NCBI GenBank assembly: GCA_003488005.1
Contig: DNND01000105.1
Coordinates: forward strand, 7,847 to 19,339
DNA from: Blastocatellia bacterium
GTDB lineage: Bacteria; Acidobacteriota; Blastocatellia; Pyrinomonadales; Pyrinomonadaceae
Length of the DNA stretch: 11,493 nt
Direction of reading: 5' to 3'
Numbering within the stretch: position 1 is the stretch's first letter; each line of letters starts with the position of its first letter. The position numbers were made by a program, and so were the translations under genes. The notes under the pieces are model-generated. The model saw only the letters and a list, made by a program, of their open reading frames with translations, had not been told where the DNA came from and searched no databases. Below, piece after piece: positions 1-7,516 of the stretch.

Positions 1-15
1 GCCACCGCCGCACAT

Positions 16-37
16 CAGGCGGCGAAGCCGAACCTGA
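16..37. repeat. Small stem-loop downstream of the def fragment
   Basis: TCAGG (16-20) pairs with CCTGA (33-37), and CGGC (21-24) pairs with GCCG (28-31) around a GAA loop, leaving AA (32 and its neighbour) as a small bulge. It lies beyond the stop of the truncated def copy, so it could be an old transcription end or a small extragenic palindrome. No T-run follows on either strand, so I do not call it an intrinsic terminator. Nothing else is recognisable in 1-84. Confidence 0.35.
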
Positions 38-84
38 CATGGCCCACTCATTTGAAGCAAAGCTGTCCAGAATGTCTGTGGAAC

Positions 85-201
85 TTATTCAGCGTTCTTC
101 TTCGTCTTGCGAAACTTTCTGATGAGTAAATCTCGCTTCAGAGGACTGAGATGGCGAATGAAGAGGATGCCATCGTTATGATCAGTTTCGTGCAGGAAGC
201 A
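85..201 (-). pseudogene. def: Orphan 3' fragment of peptide deformylase gene (def)
   Basis: On the minus strand these bases encode the last 38 residues of a peptide deformylase. They start at the CFLHETDH metal-binding motif, run through ILFIRHLSPLKRDLLIRKF and end at TAA (87-85). There is no start codon and no upstream half; the sequence begins 2 bp beyond the stop codon of the restriction endonuclease gene. The intact gene at 4554-5042 has a very similar C-terminus ending in KKD, where the fragment ends in KKNAE. Differences between the two are mostly silent or conservative (R/K, V/I), so the fragment looks like the tail of a second functional def allele, not a decaying copy of the intact one. 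It is probably the displaced end of the resident gene, left behind when the R-M cassette entered. Confidence 0.85.
107..201. repeat. Left direct repeat (def 3' end)
   Basis: It aligns without gaps to 4570-4664 at 85 of 95 positions. Bases 147-183 are identical to the right copy, and after one mismatch the last 17 also match. Homology stops at 201, beside the endonuclease stop codon (205-203). With the right copy it brackets the R-M cassette like a long target duplication or att-type junction. Confidence 0.85.
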
Positions 202-202
202 G

Positions 203-1507
203 CTATATCGACGTTATAGGAACTGTAGCGGTAATCCACGCATTTCGTGGAATGGAGTGTGTAACGTTAAGAGACTCTCTCTGGAGGCAAGCGTGGGCAG
301 GGTCGGAAATCCAGTAAACCGTGTTCATTGACAAGGGGTCGAATTTTTCAAGAACGCCTAGGATATAACTTGTTCCGTAGCGCTCTGCCTGTTGCCACTC
401 TCGCGAGGTAAAGGCGGGTGTGCAAAACCCTGCTGAACTCTTAACCTCGACGTAGATGGTTCTTCTACCTCTTTGGGCTAACAGGTCGTACCCAAGTTGT
501 TGACGAGATACGTCATAAACGGTCCATCCATTCTGCTGCAGCAAGGAAAATACAAACCGCTCGGCGTCCCAACCTGTGTTCACGTTTGGAGGTGGGGCTG
601 GCGTTCCCGTTAGAACAGGAGCCCGAACAATTGACGACCTCAGTCGAGTTGCTGCAGAAGGCCTTCCTCCACGCCTAGCAACAGTAGAGAGAGCAACGCG
701 TCTGTACCCAAGACTTCGGAATCGACGAAGCAGATCGGCGTTAAGCGGGTGTGTTGGCGAATCATCGAAGTAACTGTGAAACTCATTCGTCCCAAAATTG
801 AAATCATTCATGAGGTCGTCTAGATCGATCTCTTTTCGTCCTCCTAGCCGCAAACTTGGATCGGCTTCATGGTAAAGGGCAACGGCGGTAGGCAGTGCGG
901 GTAGTCGATTACCGCCGGGTGTTACGTAAGCAGCAAAATTGGAAACGTTGAAAACGTCAACCGCTGCATAACCAGCGCCGCTTGGATCAATACGCAACCA
1001 TTTCCTATGACTCTCGTTTCGGTACCTCGCGCTGGTTGGGCACAGACTACAAGTAGAACCGGCTAAACCTCCCACCCCTGCGGGTGAAAGATGGCGACAA
1101 TCTATCCTATCCTGGTCGAGGAACGTTTGACTGGCAAGGTCATGCGGCGGGGCATAGCAACCGATCCCTTTTTGAAGATTGAAGTTGTTCCGCCAAGTAT
1201 TCTGCGGTGTCGTATTGTTTAGTCCAATTAATCCGGTCCTGGCAAGGTAACGGTCCTCGAAGAGTACTAGGACACAGTCATTGCTAGGCCTATTAGCTTT
1301 GGCATAGAGGTCATCAAGCATTGTCTGAAGCACTTCTGTCGAAACAAAAGAGTTTGAGAACATGCTTGGAATCTCATTCTGATAAAACTTTAGTCCAAGA
1401 AAAAGTTGTACAAATCGTCCTTTGTAACCTGCACCGGCACCGGTCTTAAAGCGCCTTAAGCACTCTAATGAGGCGGAGTAAAGGCGACGGTTAGTAACAT
1501 CAATCAT
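203..1507 (-). CDS. Putative type II restriction endonuclease, PD-(D/E)XK (DUF3883/NOV_C-like)
   Basis: A 434-residue protein, likely the nuclease of the R-M cassette. The C-terminal part (about 311-400) has the layout of the Mrr-like/DUF3883 (NO VEIN C-terminal) nuclease fold: AERFVF with Glu316, GYDLLA with Asp341, IYVEVKSS with Glu354 and Lys356, then TSREWQQAERYG and a YILGVLEKF strand. Asp341, Glu354 and Lys356 fit a PD-(D/E)XK active site. The middle contains CRH (Cys137, His139), CSLC (Cys153, Cys156) and a nearby His167, a possible zinc-binding or DNA-contact module. I do not recognise the first 130 residues; they may carry target recognition. Its ATG overlaps the methyltransferase stop as ATGA (1507-1504), suggesting translational coupling, so the nuclease is made last. 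The stop codon lies 2 bp from the left def repeat. The nuclease role is inferred from domain and operon position; the target is unknown. Confidence 0.7.
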   Translation of the reverse strand: MIDVTNRRLYSASLECLRRFKTGAGAGYKGRFVQLFLGLKFYQNEIPSMFSNSFVSTEVLQTMLDDLYAKANRPSNDCVLVLFEDRYLARTGLIGLNNTTPQNTWRNNFNLQKGIGCYAPPHDLASQTFLDQDRIDCRHLSPAGVGGLAGSTCSLCPTSARYRNESHRKWLRIDPSGAGYAAVDVFNVSNFAAYVTPGGNRLPALPTAVALYHEADPSLRLGGRKEIDLDDLMNDFNFGTNEFHSYFDDSPTHPLNADLLRRFRSLGYRRVALSTVARRGGRPSAATRLRSSIVRAPVLTGTPAPPPNVNTGWDAERFVFSLLQQNGWTVYDVSRQQLGYDLLAQRGRRTIYVEVKSSAGFCTPAFTSREWQQAERYGTSYILGVLEKFDPLSMNTVYWISDPAHACLQRESLNVTHSIPRNAWITATVPITSI

Positions 1508-2697
1508 AACGCGGCCGACCTACGAATGCATAAAGAAGAGATATATTCCCTCGCTGTTAGCTGTCCTCTTACTAATTGTTGATAGGGATTAGTGGGTTCC
1601 TTCTCATATTCCAGATTACTCCCATCCTGGCCCGGCCTTAAGGAAGGAAGATCATCCAAAGCCTCCTTTGAAGTTACCGTTGGTGGGAGCTTTTCGAAAA
1701 GGCCAGACTTCTCCTCAAAAGATGTTGTCGGAACCGGTGGCGGTACTTGTTGCTCTTCCCTCAGACCGACCATAAACACACGCTTACGGCGTTGGGGGAT
1801 TCCAAATAGCTCTGATTGAAGGATCCACGTACTAACAGAATAACCGCTAACCCCTAGAACCTCTCTTATCAACTTGTATACTTCTCCACCCCCCATATTG
1901 AGCAGCCCGGGAACGTTCTCGAAAACAAAACCATCCGGCCTGAGCTCTTTCAAAAGAGCAGCATAGGGTATGAATAGATTATTGCGATCGTCGTCCATTG
2001 ATCTGCGCTTACCCGCAGTTGAAAACCCTTGGCATGGTGGGCCTCCCAAAATGAAAGTCGGCGCGCCTCCGGCGGCATGAAAACCTTCGCGTCCCTTTTC
2101 GACGACTGCACGAAAGACGAGATCCTGCTGAATATCACCTGAAATCGTCTCCGCCGTTAAATTCTGTTCATAAGTTTTGAGAGCATCGGCATCTTTATCA
2201 TTCGCGAGGATTCCGCGCCAACCACTCCATTCGAACCCGAGCGCTAATCCTCCGGCGCCGCAAAATAAGTCGATGAAGACCCCTTTATTAGCCAAGCATT
2301 CAGCAACATGGTATGCAAGTATCGGCGGCACAGCGTTTCCAATTTGTTTGTTCACTGCACCACGGCTTCCCACAAACAGGAAATGGTCAGGGAAACTCTG
2401 AAGTCGAGCGGCCTCTCGTTGTGAGATCATCCTGTCTTCACCGTAATGTACGAAGCAGCCGTTCCCGGGCCGATTAAAATAAGTGTTTATCGTATATGAA
2501 GGTTTGTGCGGGTTGAGTCGACCATAATAAGTGGAGCGACTGCCCTCGCCTGCCTCGAAGCTACGGCGTATCTGTTTCAAGCGTTCAGACGAAACTGTTG
2601 ATGGTATGTTTTTCCAGCTCCCTCCCGGAGGGACATGGCGGATCATTTCCAAGTCCAGGGTACTCAAGGATGGTGTGAAGTGGTTTGAGATGCTCAT
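1504..2697 (-). CDS. Circularly permuted C5-cytosine DNA methyltransferase
   Basis: A 397-residue protein that transfers methyl from S-adenosylmethionine to cytosine C5 in the cassette's target site. All main family motifs are present but in rotated order. Motif IX (REAARLQSFPD, 94-104) and motif X (KQIGNAVPP, 117-125) come first. Then follow motif I (DLFCGAGG, 143-150), motif IV with catalytic Cys222 (GGPPCQG), motif VI (ENV, 260-262) and motif VIII (QRRKR, 302-306). The C-terminus (TNPYQQLVRG) and N-terminus (NHF...HVPPGGSWKNIP) are the two sides of what is normally one stretch after motif VIII, so the break falls at the start of the target-recognition region. M.BssHII is a described permuted enzyme of this class. 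A GAGG ribosome-binding site sits about 8 bases before the ATG. The gene starts 15 bp after the adenine methyltransferase stop and overlaps the endonuclease start by 4 bp. No active-site motif is missing. Confidence 0.93.
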   Translation of the reverse strand: MSISNHFTPSLSTLDLEMIRHVPPGGSWKNIPSTVSSERLKQIRRSFEAGEGSRSTYYGRLNPHKPSYTINTYFNRPGNGCFVHYGEDRMISQREAARLQSFPDHFLFVGSRGAVNKQIGNAVPPILAYHVAECLANKGVFIDLFCGAGGLALGFEWSGWRGILANDKDADALKTYEQNLTAETISGDIQQDLVFRAVVEKGREGFHAAGGAPTFILGGPPCQGFSTAGKRRSMDDDRNNLFIPYAALLKELRPDGFVFENVPGLLNMGGGEVYKLIREVLGVSGYSVSTWILQSELFGIPQRRKRVFMVGLREEQQVPPPVPTTSFEEKSGLFEKLPPTVTSKEALDDLPSLRPGQDGSNLEYEKEPTNPYQQLVRGQLTAREYISSLCIRRSAAL

Positions 2698-2712
2698 CTA
2701 GTTAGCCTCGCA

Positions 2713-4380
2713 CTAATGCTTAGCATTCCATAAGTGTGAGTCCAATAGATGCCTGGTATGAGGTTCAGGTAGTAACGGGAAGAAAGTCAGCAATTCTCGA
2801 AATCTTGGTTTTGCAAGCCCATAGGCTTTTGCAACGGCGACTTCAAAATGAACACCCGCCCTTAAGTCGCCACTGAGACACTTATCCACCCAGGTAGATA
2901 GAGATAGCACTATGTTCCGGTTGGTGAGTTCGGGGATATGTACTCGTCTAACAGCTCCGAGTGAAACATGAGCAGTCGCCAGTAGCGCGCGAACTTGAAC
3001 CTCAAAGGCTATGGAGTTCATGATCGCCAACAATGCTTTCAGCTTGGTGGTATCGTCATCACGAAAGAACGCGACGTTTAAAGAATTACCGGTGACCCAA
3101 CTCGCAGGAATCATTGTTGCATGCATACGTCTCGCTTGGTTCGGTCGTGCCACATCCCGCCATACTAATCGGCTATGCGAAGCACTCGGTGGAATTCTCG
3201 GGCCGTTAGCCCGAATGAACAGTTTTGGCTGCTCAGCTATTGTGAATCGCTGTATCATCTGTCCTTTAAGGAAGGGATGCCTTCCTCTTGTAGTTAAGAA
3301 CGCGTGACGGTCTGTTTCGTCGAGTTCGCGTCCCGCCCATAAGGAATCGGGATTTGATTCTAATTCAGCAAGACGAGGTAGGTTGCTAAAGGCTGAAAGG
3401 ATTTCGAATCCGCCGGCTCCAAGCTGGAGCGGCAAACAATAACCAGTGCTCTTAACCATTTTCCGCGTAAGCCTGACTCTTCTTGCATCGGCTAGCTCAC
3501 CTGAGGAATTGTAAACGGAAATAACAGGACAGAGCCTTTGAGGGGGGCGCTTCTTTGCTACAAAAGTGACAGATGGTTGATCTACCTTTTTGAAGAATCT
3601 GCCTTCCGCTGGGAAGTACGCCAAATCCGTAAGCTCATAATTGCTTACGATTGTCCTCCTCAAATTCTCGGACACTTGATCGGCGAAGAGAGATAGCGGG
3701 GAAACCACTGCACAGATGCCCTCTTTTCTGACTAAGAGCATCGCCGCTTCCGTGCCAACTCGAGAAAGATTTGTGCCCCACCCAGAAAACTTTCGACTTG
3801 GCTGAGAGAGAGGATATTGGTGACTGATAAACTCGTCCTCACTCTTTAGCTTGGAGAGGTAGAGATCGCGATCGCTTCCTGTTAGGTGCTTAAGTTCACG
3901 GCGGTCGGGCTTCAAAATCTCCCATGGCGGATTAGTAACTACTAAGTCGAATTCTTCGGCGAAGGTTGAAGCCACACGAAATGTATCACAGACTCTCGTC
4001 CGTAAAATGATGGGGATCCCGCAAGAGGAAGCAAAAAGACGAACATTTCGGCGGGCAAGTTTTAATACTTGCGAGTCGCGCTCCCATAGGGATATCCGCA
4101 GGAGTTTCTCCCACCCAATGTTTGACAATCCTTGAAGGAGGGCTACGATCAAGCGGCCATCACCAGCGAAAGGGTCAACCACACTAATAGGCTTTAAGGG
4201 CAGAAGGTTAACCAATGCGTTTACTAGGTGAGTAGCGATTGTAGGAGGAGTGAAAAATTGGCCGACTGCTCTTGAGAACAAGGTTTTATTGCCAACCCTA
4301 ATCGCCTGGTATTTGGGTTGATCGACTATCGCAGAGTAATGCTCTTTCGATTCGCTCTGTAAGGGTTGCTTTGCTTCCAT
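2713..4380 (-). CDS. N6-adenine DNA methyltransferase, Alw26I/Eco31I/Esp3I-like
   Basis: A 555-residue SAM-dependent adenine methyltransferase of the gamma type. Motif X (GQFFTPP, 40-46) comes first, then motif I (VVDPFAGDG, 67-75) and the catalytic motif IV (TNPPW, 149-153). The C-terminal half (about 340-555) holds target recognition. Phrases such as RRMHATMIPASW, AIMNSIAFEVQVRALLATAHVSLG and RRVHIPEL resemble, from memory, the Alw26I/Eco31I/Esp3I group. That group methylates adenine on one strand of an asymmetric site while a C5 enzyme methylates the other strand, which fits the neighbouring gene. It is first in the cassette. A stop (TGA) lies in frame 9 bases upstream, so this ATG is the furthest upstream start. 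No Shine-Dalgarno sequence is visible. A TAGAAT box at 4399-4394 would allow an almost leaderless transcript, but that is speculative. Confidence 0.88.
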   Translation of the reverse strand: MEAKQPLQSESKEHYSAIVDQPKYQAIRVGNKTLFSRAVGQFFTPPTIATHLVNALVNLLPLKPISVVDPFAGDGRLIVALLQGLSNIGWEKLLRISLWERDSQVLKLARRNVRLFASSCGIPIILRTRVCDTFRVASTFAEEFDLVVTNPPWEILKPDRRELKHLTGSDRDLYLSKLKSEDEFISHQYPLSQPSRKFSGWGTNLSRVGTEAAMLLVRKEGICAVVSPLSLFADQVSENLRRTIVSNYELTDLAYFPAEGRFFKKVDQPSVTFVAKKRPPQRLCPVISVYNSSGELADARRVRLTRKMVKSTGYCLPLQLGAGGFEILSAFSNLPRLAELESNPDSLWAGRELDETDRHAFLTTRGRHPFLKGQMIQRFTIAEQPKLFIRANGPRIPPSASHSRLVWRDVARPNQARRMHATMIPASWVTGNSLNVAFFRDDDTTKLKALLAIMNSIAFEVQVRALLATAHVSLGAVRRVHIPELTNRNIVLSLSTWVDKCLSGDLRAGVHFEVAVAKAYGLAKPRFRELLTFFPLLPEPHTRHLLDSHLWNAKH

Positions 4381-4553
4381 GAAATTTCAGGAGATTCTAC
4401 TACAGGTTCGCCTCTATGAGCCGGAAGTTTTAACCAGCTTTACACGGGCGCTTCACCATTCAAGATTGAAAGATGGAATGCGAACTTTGCATGGGCTCCG
4501 ATCAATTTGACGTAACGAGTAGGCGCTTGGCATATGGTGGATAGTTATTATCA
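4381..4553. other. Spacer between def stop and R-M cassette
   Basis: These 173 bp hold no gene. The spacer must contain the leftward promoter of the R-M cassette unless the cassette is read through from def. I see no convincing -35/-10 pair. The best -10 candidate is TAGAAT at 4399-4394 on the minus strand. GAAATTTC (4381-4388) is an 8 bp palindrome directly before the methyltransferase ATG, too short to call an operator. The spacer is rich in A and T and presumably belongs to the inserted segment. Confidence 0.5.
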
Positions 4554-5042
4554 CTAGTCTTTCTTTAGTTTGCGAAACTTCCGAACGAGCAAGTCTCGCC
4601 GCAGCGGACTGAGATGGCGAATGAAGAGGATGCCATCGTTATGATCGGTTTCGTGCAGGAAGCAACGCGCCGCGAGGCCGGTAACCTCTTTTTCAAAAAA
4701 CTTTCCATTAACGTCCTGCGCTCGTAGTTTCACTTTGGCGGCTCGTTTAAGCTCAGCGTGAATCGCCCCAACAGATAAGCAGCCTTCTTCACCATCCTGT
4801 TCGCCTTCCGCGGAAATGATTTCCGGATTGGCAGCAACCAGTTTTATTCCATCGCAATCCATCACAAACAAACGCAGCGGCAAGCCGATCTGTTGCGCCG
4901 CCAGACCGACGCCGCGGGCTTCATACATCGTCTCGAACATATCGCGCGTCAACTGTTCGAGTTCGGAATCAAAGTTGACTACCGGCTCGCCCGCTTCCAA
5001 AAGCACGGCGGCGGGATAGTCAACGATCGGTCTTGTCGCCAT
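4554..5042 (-). CDS. def: Peptide deformylase
   Basis: A 162-residue cytoplasmic metalloenzyme that removes the N-formyl group from the starting methionine of new proteins. All three family motifs are present: GVGLAAQQ (44-51), EGCLS with metal-binding Cys88 (86-90), and HETDH with ligands His130 and His134 and catalytic Glu131. The length is normal, and the first Met is followed at once by the usual leading segment. Its last 36 codons overlap the right copy of the direct repeat, so the C-terminus (LKKD) may have been supplied or rebuilt by the R-M insertion, while the displaced tail is at 85-201. No fmt gene, a common neighbour of def, is in view. The ribosome-binding site is weak. A TATAAT box lies about 150 bp upstream on the same strand. 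Confidence 0.97.
   Translation of the reverse strand: MATRPIVDYPAAVLLEAGEPVVNFDSELEQLTRDMFETMYEARGVGLAAQQIGLPLRLFVMDCDGIKLVAANPEIISAEGEQDGEEGCLSVGAIHAELKRAAKVKLRAQDVNGKFFEKEVTGLAARCFLHETDHNDGILFIRHLSPLRRDLLVRKFRKLKKD
4570..4664. repeat. Right direct repeat (inside def 3' end)
   Basis: The counterpart of 107-201, same orientation, 85 of 95 positions identical, no gaps. It covers codons 127-158 of the intact def. Most differences fall in the segment coding for residues after LSPL and change mainly third positions or swap similar residues. Homology ends sharply at 4664, where the intact gene continues into AARC and the left copy runs into the endonuclease stop. Confidence 0.85.
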
Positions 5043-5194
5043 AAGCGAAAATTGAGTTCTATAAGATTAGTGACCGAAGGAACTTAAACGCGCTCCCCCT
5101 TACAGTCAGGCCGCATTGTGGCACATGTGGGCGCTAATCTCGGTGGAATCTGACCAATCCCATTAATGAAGCAAACCATAATTGACCCAACGTT

Positions 5195-5200
5195 ATTATA
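5195..5200 (-). promoter_or_regulatory. Candidate -10 box for def
   Basis: Read leftward the bases are TATAAT, a perfect -10 hexamer, in the 247 bp gap between the aconitase-family gene and def. No good TTGACA match lies 16-18 bp upstream. It would give def a leader of about 145 bases. The rest of the gap (5043-5289) shows no gene and no convincing terminator. Confidence 0.35.
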
Positions 5201-5289
5201 AGTTAAGGTCGTTTTTTGAAATAAGAACCCGGTCTTGAATGCCTCTTAAAAGAATGCTGAGAGTTGTATGGCGATCATGGGAAGACCCG

Positions 5290-7326
5290 CTAAGCGGATG
5301 CCAACCGTTCTTGCTCTGGCTCGCTTAGGAAACTAGCGGGTTCGACGATCTTGCCGGCGATGGCGGAAGCGGCGACGACGTAAGGTGAAGCGAGATAAAG
5401 CTTGCCTGGACCACTGCGGCCGGGGAAGTTTCTATTTTGCGCGCTGACGGTGACCGTCTCGGCAGACGGAGACGCTCCGGGTCCGGCGTTGATGCAGGCG
5501 CCGCAACTGGGATCAATCAACTCAGCGCCCGCCCGCTCAAAAATTTCAATATAGCCACGGTCGCGCGCGTATTGTTTGATCTTTTGTGATCCGAACTGAA
5601 GATAGAGATGAACTCCCGGCGCGACGCGCTTGCCTTGATCAAGCGCGTTCTGCAAGACCTCGGCGTACATGTCCATGTCCGCCATCTTGCCGCCGGTGCA
5701 ACTGCCGCCATACGCCGCATCAATGCGCACTTCTTCGGGGAGCTGATCGATGGGAATGCCGTTGCGCGGATCGCCCGGCGTCGCCACCATCGGCCGAATC
5801 TCATTAAGATTGATCTCAAACACCGCGGCGTATTCGGCGTCAGGGTCGCTGAAAGTAAAACCTTTGCGCACTTCATCCGCAGCGAGCCCGCGCATCTTCA
5901 CAATGTACTCGAGCGTGACCTCATCGGGCTCAATGATGCCGGTCGTGCCCCCCGCTTCAACCGACATGTTAGTCAAGGTCGCCCGCTCATCCATGGGCCA
6001 GTTCTTTAAGTCCTCGCCGGCAAACTCAAGAACCTTAGCGATGCCTTTGCTCGTCTTCATGTAGTCACTGGCCAGGATGTAAAGCATTACATCTTTTGCG
6101 GCAACGTCCGCGCGCTTTCGTCCTTTCAAAACGTAGCGCACAGTTTCCGGCACGCGAATGCGAATGTCTTTCGCATACCAGGCATTAGCCATGTCAGTCG
6201 AGCCGACACCGAACGCGAAACAGCCAAGCACGCCTGCCATGCAAGTGTGCGAATCGGTGCCGATCACAATCTGACCCGGCAAGGCGAGGTCTTCGACGAC
6301 GGCGTTGTGGCAGATTGCCTCCGAGCCGCCTTCAGGATTTTCGCCGTAGAGCCGTATGCCCTGCTTCGTAGTGAAATCTTCCTGCGTGGTGGCCAGACCT
6401 TCGGCCTTTTCCAACAGGCCCATGTCGCGGTGCTTTTGCGACATGACGCGGCCAAGAAAAGTCAGATGATCACGAAAGGCAAAAACGGATTCTGGTTCCG
6501 TTACCCGCGCGTCTGGGCCAAGCGCTTGTTTCAGTAAAGACTCAGCCATCGGCGTGACGTACTCATGCGAAAAGCGCACATCGGCGGCGGCAAACAAAGC
6601 ATCACCTGGCTTCACTGCCTCAACACCGATCTTGCCGGCAGTCACAAACGCATGACGCGCGATTATCTTTTCGACGATAGTCATCGGCCGCGCTTTTGTT
6701 TCCAGAGGCGGCGGTGAAACTTTGCCGGCGAGCCGGGCCTTGTTGTAGTTAAACAAGCCACCATGCTCGACAATAGCTTGCGCGATTGGATCCAGGCCGT
6801 CAGTAAATTCGCTTAGCGGAATCTCTTCGCCTTTGCGAATGCGCTGGACCAGGCCAAAATCATTCGAAGTCAGCAGTCCGATGTTTTGCGAGTTCTGACC
6901 GTAAATTTTTTCGATGCTCTTAGCGATCACCAATTGAATTCCCGCCCACTTTTCGGCGTAAGGCGCAGTTTCGCGAGATGAGCCACAGCCTTTGGACAAA
7001 CCGGAAACGACAACGGCAAAACCGCCCTGCTTCACTTCGTCTTTCTTCACCGCGCCTTCGCGCATGCCGACGTAAACATATTGACCAAGCGTTTCATCGT
7101 AGTAAAAGCAGACCCAGCCGGGCGTGATCTCATCCGTCGAGATGTTGCTCATCAACGGCAGATCATCGTTCGCCAGGCGTGCGGCAAGTTGAGCTTCAAT
7201 TTCCCCGCGCTCGTCGCCCTGTGCCTCGAGTTGTTGACGAATAAGCGAAGTGTCTTCGGTTAGGAAAAGAATGCGCCCGTTGAAACTGACCTTTTCAGAT
7301 AACTGCGAAACCTTATCGGAACTCAT
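5290..7326 (-). CDS. Aconitase/isopropylmalate dehydratase family hydro-lyase, swivel domain first
   Basis: A 678-residue [4Fe-4S] hydro-lyase that isomerises a citrate-like or malate-like acid by dehydration and rehydration. The swivel (LeuD-like) domain is at the N-terminus: SNISTDEITPG (60-70), GCGSSRETAPYAEKW (113-127) and IGLLTSNDFGLV. The LeuC-like catalytic part follows from about 212: GTDSHT (356-361), GSCTGGK with Cys543, SCGAC with Cys608 and Cys611, and NRNFPGR (631-637). The three cysteines are the expected cluster ligands. Usual aconitase A has the swivel domain last. AcnB has it ahead of the catalytic domains but with an N-terminal HEAT-like domain that is absent here. The true substrate (citrate, isopropylmalate, homocitrate or methylcitrate) cannot be told from sequence, and no leu or TCA gene is nearby. 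A GAGGAG ribosome-binding site (7337-7332) sits 5 bases before the ATG. Confidence 0.93.
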   Translation of the reverse strand: MSSDKVSQLSEKVSFNGRILFLTEDTSLIRQQLEAQGDERGEIEAQLAARLANDDLPLMSNISTDEITPGWVCFYYDETLGQYVYVGMREGAVKKDEVKQGGFAVVVSGLSKGCGSSRETAPYAEKWAGIQLVIAKSIEKIYGQNSQNIGLLTSNDFGLVQRIRKGEEIPLSEFTDGLDPIAQAIVEHGGLFNYNKARLAGKVSPPPLETKARPMTIVEKIIARHAFVTAGKIGVEAVKPGDALFAAADVRFSHEYVTPMAESLLKQALGPDARVTEPESVFAFRDHLTFLGRVMSQKHRDMGLLEKAEGLATTQEDFTTKQGIRLYGENPEGGSEAICHNAVVEDLALPGQIVIGTDSHTCMAGVLGCFAFGVGSTDMANAWYAKDIRIRVPETVRYVLKGRKRADVAAKDVMLYILASDYMKTSKGIAKVLEFAGEDLKNWPMDERATLTNMSVEAGGTTGIIEPDEVTLEYIVKMRGLAADEVRKGFTFSDPDAEYAAVFEINLNEIRPMVATPGDPRNGIPIDQLPEEVRIDAAYGGSCTGGKMADMDMYAEVLQNALDQGKRVAPGVHLYLQFGSQKIKQYARDRGYIEIFERAGAELIDPSCGACINAGPGASPSAETVTVSAQNRNFPGRSGPGKLYLASPYVVAASAIAGKIVEPASFLSEPEQERLASA

Positions 7327-7362
7327 TAATACTCCTCGGCAAAAGCAAATGCTGTTAGCCTC

Positions 7363-7368
7363 ATTATA
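7363..7368 (-). promoter_or_regulatory. Candidate -10 box for aconitase-family gene
   Basis: TATAAT on the minus strand, 36 bp upstream of the ATG at 7326 and ahead of the GAGGAG ribosome-binding site. The -35 region is poor. The box lies between the gene and the palindromic repeat at 7416-7513. Confidence 0.5.
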
Positions 7369-7415
7369 ACCTCGGCTCGCAAAAGGTTCGAATGGACCTC
7401 AGGACAGAAACGGAA

Positions 7416-7513
7416 TTAGCCGCGGATTTACGCGAATAACACGGATGTGATTAAAGTCTTCTGAGTGATTGGTATTTTCAGATCGGCGTCGATCCGCGCG
7501 CATCTGCGGCTAA
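7416..7513. repeat. Imperfect inverted repeat, dispersed intergenic element
   Basis: The left arm 7416-7446 (TTAGCCGCGGATTTACGCG onward) and right arm 7482-7513 (ending ATCTGCGGCTAA) are inverted copies of one unit of about 30 bp, with several mismatches and a one-base gap. The right half, extended to 7462-7510, recurs at 10517-10564. The element fills most of the gap between the aconitase-family gene and the 3' end of the VOC gene, ending 3 bp before that gene's stop codon. It may act as a hairpin terminator or mRNA stabiliser; this is inference. Confidence 0.7.
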
Positions 7514-7516
7514 AGC

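Noticed and set aside
4381..4388. GAAATTTC palindrome as a controller-protein operator for the R-M genes
   Set aside because: It is a single 8 bp site with no second copy and no small helix-turn-helix C-protein gene in the cassette.
1..4553. CRISPR, tRNA-anchored or phage-type integration
   Set aside because: No regularly spaced repeats, no tRNA-like sequence and no integrase or transposase frame appear here. The only junction signal is the def duplication.
5287..5297. CCGCTAAGCGG palindrome at the end of the aconitase-family gene as a terminator
   Set aside because: The single-base centre cannot form a proper loop and no T-run follows.
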